Source of the DNA: an uncultured beta proteobacterium
GTDB lineage: Bacteria > Pseudomonadota > Gammaproteobacteria > Burkholderiales > Burkholderiaceae
DNA: 14,567 nt
NCBI GenBank assembly: GCA_903845455.1
Contig: CAIMXN010000043.1
Location: forward strand, 1 to 14,567
Direction: 5' to 3'
Of the stretch, positions 11,800 to 14,567 are shown one piece after another. The translations under genes were made by a program, and so were the position numbers. The notes beneath the pieces are model-generated. The model searched no databases. It saw only the letters and a list, made by a program, of their open reading frames with translations, and was not told the DNA's origin. Numbering within the stretch: position 1 is the stretch's first letter; the number at the start of each line of letters is the position of its first letter.

Positions 11800-13425
11800 A
11801 TGACTGAAGCACGCTTCCGACTTTCTAGACAATCTATCTTTGGTTTAATCCTCTGTCAGGCGCTTGGACTCAGTGTTGCCACCCATTTGGCAATCGCCCA
11901 AGTCCCAGCAGGCACACGCCCGTCCTTACCGACCCCAGTGAATGCATCATCCTTGACAGGTCTAGATATTCCGCCACAAATGCTGGCAACACCAAAAACA
12001 GCACTTCCTAGCGATCCAGCACCTTCAAATGTGAATTTTGACAGTAATGTAGCCTTTAATCCAAGTCGAATGACCGATTTGATCAATCTCTATCAAGAGG
12101 CGGCTTTTAGTGATCCCGTCTTAACTGCCGCTCGCTTTAACTACCAAGCAAGTAAAGAGCTGTTCTGGCAAGGATTATCCCTTTTACTTCCTCAGGCGAA
12201 TGCAACCCCTGGTGGCACACGCTACTACCAGCATGGCGTAGGCACCACAGTCGTAGCACCAGGAGTATCTGGTAACTCGCGCGTCTATGACCAAAAGAGC
12301 TACACCGTCACCTTAACGCAACCAGTTTTTAATTTAGGGGCGCTAGAAGCCTTCAAGCAAGGGGACCTCAACACCAAAATTGCTGACATGCGCTTCTATT
12401 TGGCACAGCAAGATCTCATTCTTAGAGTGTCACAAGCCTACTTTGATGCGCTCACCAGTCAAGATAATGTTGAGCTCTATCGAAATAAGAAGAGTCTTAT
12501 CAAACAACAACTTGACATTGCCCAAGCTAAATTTGATGCGGGTCTTGCAACGATTGTTGATGTCAATACAGCCCAAGCAGCTTTTGATTTAACCGGCTCA
12601 CAAGAGATTGTTGCTCAAGCTGATCTAGTTGTGAAACGTGGCGTCCTAGAGCAATTAGTCGGCAGACCCGTTGGTGCACTCCAACCACTCACCAAAGAAG
12701 CAAAGATCGATGGCGTTATTAAGGATCCGCGCTCTAAGAGCAAGGACGTCAAAGGTAATCCGATTGCGGATAGCGTTAACCCACAATTACCTCCAGGACA
12801 AACGCTAGATGACTGGATTAATCAAACCGAGGCGGCAAACTTTAGTGTCTTAGCAGGGCAACTCAGTGTTAGCCTTGCTGAGAGCACCTATCGAGCCTCT
12901 CAGGCACTAAATTATCCATCACTAAACCTGGTGGGTACTAGTGGCTACAACACCTCTAACGGTGCGGCCACTAACTTTAATCCAACTAACACCAATGTGT
13001 ATAACAACAGCGTTGGTTTACAAATGACCATTCCTCTGGTTTCGGGTGGATTGAGTAGCTCAGTGATTCGTCAAAATGCGGCACTGGTCGATCAAGCAAA
13101 AGCAAACTATGACAATATTCGTCGTATTGCAGCTCAGGCTACCCGCGCTGCATTTACTGGCTTCTATGGTGGTCTAGCAAGCGTTAAGGCTTACGAGGCA
13201 GCGGTGCGTTCCTCGACCTCAGCCTTAGAATCGAGCAAGCTTGGTTTCCAAGTGGGGACCCTGATCAATATAGATGTTTTGATTGCTTTGGATACTGTGA
13301 TCTCTACTCGCTCACTATTGCAACAGGCGCGTTACAACACCATCTTGAATGCACTTAAATTAAAAGCTAGTGCTGCTGCACTTTCAGATGAAGATCTGAT
13401 CGCCATTAATAGTTTATTGCGCTAA
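11800..13425 (+). CDS. TolC-family outer-membrane channel protein
   Basis: The 541-residue protein has a Sec signal peptide: Arg residues at 5, 7 and 10, a hydrophobic core at about 12-33, likely cleavage after AIA at residue 33. A Pro/Ser-rich linker to about 90 follows. The TolC fold then appears as two repeats: NLYQEAAFSDPVLTAARF at 96-113 opens the first, with FDAGLATIVDVNTAQAAFD at 245-263. The matching second-repeat segment is FQVGTLINIDVLIALDTVIS at 483-502. Such proteins form the trimeric outer-membrane exit duct for type I secretion or RND/MFS efflux. A hydrophilic insert at about 303-340 (RSKSKDVKGNP, PPGQTLDDW) lies between the repeats and makes it longer than E. coli TolC. No pump or adaptor gene is adjacent, so it may serve several systems. 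The gene overlaps the waaC stop by 12 bases, tail to tail. Confidence 0.9.
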   Translation: MTEARFRLSRQSIFGLILCQALGLSVATHLAIAQVPAGTRPSLPTPVNASSLTGLDIPPQMLATPKTALPSDPAPSNVNFDSNVAFNPSRMTDLINLYQEAAFSDPVLTAARFNYQASKELFWQGLSLLLPQANATPGGTRYYQHGVGTTVVAPGVSGNSRVYDQKSYTVTLTQPVFNLGALEAFKQGDLNTKIADMRFYLAQQDLILRVSQAYFDALTSQDNVELYRNKKSLIKQQLDIAQAKFDAGLATIVDVNTAQAAFDLTGSQEIVAQADLVVKRGVLEQLVGRPVGALQPLTKEAKIDGVIKDPRSKSKDVKGNPIADSVNPQLPPGQTLDDWINQTEAANFSVLAGQLSVSLAESTYRASQALNYPSLNLVGTSGYNTSNGAATNFNPTNTNVYNNSVGLQMTIPLVSGGLSSSVIRQNAALVDQAKANYDNIRRIAAQATRAAFTGFYGGLASVKAYEAAVRSSTSALESSKLGFQVGTLINIDVLIALDTVISTRSLLQQARYNTILNALKLKASAAALSDEDLIAINSLLR

Positions 13426-14466
13426 CAGCTTTACCGAAGCACTCAGCACTTCATCAAGGCTAGGCGGTGCTTGCATATCCCCCAAGTTAATGATTTGATT
13501 AGACCAATATCCTTCAGTCTTCCACCGGGGAGAATCGCAATAGATCTCTACCGTTGGCCTACCCAATACAGCAGCAAGATGCGTTAGGCCGGTATCAACA
13601 CCAATCGTTAATGCCGCACCAGCAATGATTGAAAAGGCTTCCTGAATAGAAAAAACATCTGGCACAATTGCACCCTCAATTTGACTGGCCAATTGAGCGC
13701 TGATTTTCTTCTCGCTTGCATTACCCCAAGGGAATACCATTTGATAACCCTTGCTGGATAAAGCCTTACCCAAGGTAATCCAATTGGCATTGGTCCACCT
13801 CTTGGCCTCACGCGCCGTCGAATGAAAACACAGGATATAGGGTTTACGAAATGCTCTCTGAAGTTGAGTGGTATCAGAACTGGCCAATTGCGTAACATAT
13901 GCTTTTGGGAAAAAATAGGCTTGATTTAGTTGACGATCCAGCAAAGGCCAATCCAGTGCTGAGCTCATGACTATCCGCGAACGATCAACTGCATGGCATT
14001 GCTTGGGTACTGGCACACATTGGTTATAGAAGGAGCGAGCGATGGGTTCATACCCAGAAAACTCTGTTGCATTTGCCAGGCCTGCAACCACTGCATTCGG
14101 AGATTTATGGGCCAAGGCACAAACTAAAGCTGACTTTAAAAGCCCTTGAGTCTCAATCAGCACATCATAGGAAACTGCTTGCAGTTCTTTTTTAAAGGCA
14201 AAAAACTCTTTCCAGGCTTGCAAGCTAAGGAGGTTTTTTTTCCAACGGCGCAAGCCAAAAGGAATGATGCGATCAATTCCTCGAAACTCACCTTTAGATA
14301 ACAAAGGCTCCAATAAATCGACATAGCCTTCCTCAACCACCCAATCAATTTGCGTATCAGGCAGGCGAGTACGCAAATCCCAAACAATGGCTAAGTTATG
14401 GAGCACATCTCCTAGCGAAGAGAGTTTCACCAATAAAATTTTGGGGGATGGGTTTTGAATACCCAT
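13414..14466 (-). CDS. waaC: Lipopolysaccharide heptosyltransferase I
   Basis: This 350-residue GT9-family enzyme adds the first L-glycero-D-manno-heptose to Kdo of lipid A at the cytoplasmic face. The N-terminal domain begins KILLVKLSSLGDVLHNLA with the likely catalytic Asp20 (the equivalent of Asp13 in E. coli WaaC). DWVVEEGY follows at 41-48, then DVLIETQGLLKSAL at 101-114. In the C-terminal domain, FHSTAREAKRW at 214-224 and IGVDTGLTHLAAVLGRPTVEIY at 288-309 bind the nucleotide-sugar. I chose the ATG at 14466 because it shares one base with the rmlC stop (TAATG) and puts the first strand at the usual place. An upstream start at 14490 would overlap rmlC by 25 bases. Translation is probably coupled to rmlC. 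Confidence 0.93.
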   Translation of the reverse strand: MGIQNPSPKILLVKLSSLGDVLHNLAIVWDLRTRLPDTQIDWVVEEGYVDLLEPLLSKGEFRGIDRIIPFGLRRWKKNLLSLQAWKEFFAFKKELQAVSYDVLIETQGLLKSALVCALAHKSPNAVVAGLANATEFSGYEPIARSFYNQCVPVPKQCHAVDRSRIVMSSALDWPLLDRQLNQAYFFPKAYVTQLASSDTTQLQRAFRKPYILCFHSTAREAKRWTNANWITLGKALSSKGYQMVFPWGNASEKKISAQLASQIEGAIVPDVFSIQEAFSIIAGAALTIGVDTGLTHLAAVLGRPTVEIYCDSPRWKTEGYWSNQIINLGDMQAPPSLDEVLSASVKLLAQ

Positions 14467-14567
14467 TAAAACTTTGGCGCCTGATCCCAAGATAAGCCAG
14501 CCAAATCTTTAGCATTCATATTAGGAGGGATACCATCAGGCAAGGGCCACTTGATGGCTACGGTAGG
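14466..14567 (-). CDS. rmlC: dTDP-4-dehydrorhamnose 3,5-epimerase, C-terminal fragment (truncated by window edge)
   Basis: Reading the minus strand from the window edge gives 33 residues, starting PTVAIKWPLPDG and ending SWDQAPKF, then TAA at 14468-14466. This matches the C-terminal tail of RmlC/RfbC, which usually has a D-x-x-I-x-I-x-W-P-L segment followed by a short SxKD-like stretch (here MNAKDLAGLSW). The enzyme epimerises dTDP-4-keto-6-deoxyglucose on the way to dTDP-L-rhamnose for O-antigen or exopolysaccharide. The stop overlaps the waaC start by one base, so rhamnose and heptose steps of LPS synthesis share a transcript here. The call rests on a short tail, hence moderate confidence. 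Confidence 0.75.
   Translation of the reverse strand, partial: PTVAIKWPLPDGIPPNMNAKDLAGLSWDQAPKF

Noticed and set aside
14467..14490. waaC start at 14490
   Set aside because: It would overlap the rmlC coding region. The ATG at 14466 forms a TAATG coupling and places the first beta strand at the normal distance.
1..14567. CRISPR array, tRNA or rRNA genes
   Set aside because: No regularly spaced repeats, cloverleaf candidates or rRNA-like sequence were seen; nearly all bases are coding.

Overview
The window reads as a compact chromosomal segment of a betaproteobacterium in the Burkholderiaceae. A free-living Polynucleobacter-type genome is my best guess. This rests on moderate GC, very short intergenic gaps, a RibBX-type ribB, the cpoB-queC adjacency, and rib genes next to type IV minor pilins. 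The genus is an inference from gene content and protein style, not from a database match. Coding density is very high and the longest gene-free stretch is 150 bases. I see no insertion sequence, integrase, tRNA, rRNA or CRISPR array.

Layout. Positions 2-1191 (+): the 3' end of cpoB (Tol-Pal periplasmic factor), then queC (queuosine precursor synthesis). Positions 1202-1890 (-): a HigB/HigA toxin-antitoxin pair, toxin first, with its own promoter; a perfect palindrome fills the spacer between the -35 and -10 boxes. Positions 1984-3749 (-): ribE and ribD. Positions 3795-5515 (-): four overlapping minor-pilin genes in the order PilV-like, PilW-like, PilX-like, FimT-like. Positions 5638-7849 (+): ribBX, ribH and nusB. 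Positions 7850-7999: a structured spacer with two inverted repeats. Positions 8000-9478 (+): a GabD-type succinate-semialdehyde dehydrogenase. Positions 9516-11698 (-): trmB, a DUF2721 membrane protein and uppP. Positions 11800-13425 (+): a TolC-family outer-membrane channel. Positions 13414-14567 (-): waaC, coupled to the 3' end of a dTDP-4-dehydrorhamnose 3,5-epimerase gene (rmlC).

How the genes fit together. RibD, RibBX, RibH and RibE supply all riboflavin steps except the GTP cyclohydrolase II reaction. The C-terminal half of the ribB product has lost the zinc cysteines and the GRGIGL loop, so a separate ribA must lie elsewhere. The rib genes are split onto two divergent strands around the minor-pilin cassette. 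That cassette resembles the minimal four-protein tip set of type IV pili. Its FimT-like member carries a C-terminal GRxR motif of the kind tied to DNA binding in natural transformation. Envelope functions recur across the window: cpoB, uppP, TolC, WaaC and RmlC.

Most unusual signals. (1) The higBA promoter appears to place the transcription start on the A of the toxin ATG, which would make a leaderless toxin mRNA, with the operator palindrome buried between the promoter boxes. (2) The PilW-like and PilX-like genes begin, with GTG and TTG, directly at the mature pilin hydrophobic segment, and nearby in-frame stops rule out a normal prepilin leader. (3) The nusB-gabD spacer can form competing hairpins. 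I found no clearly new multi-gene system; these are the places I would look first.
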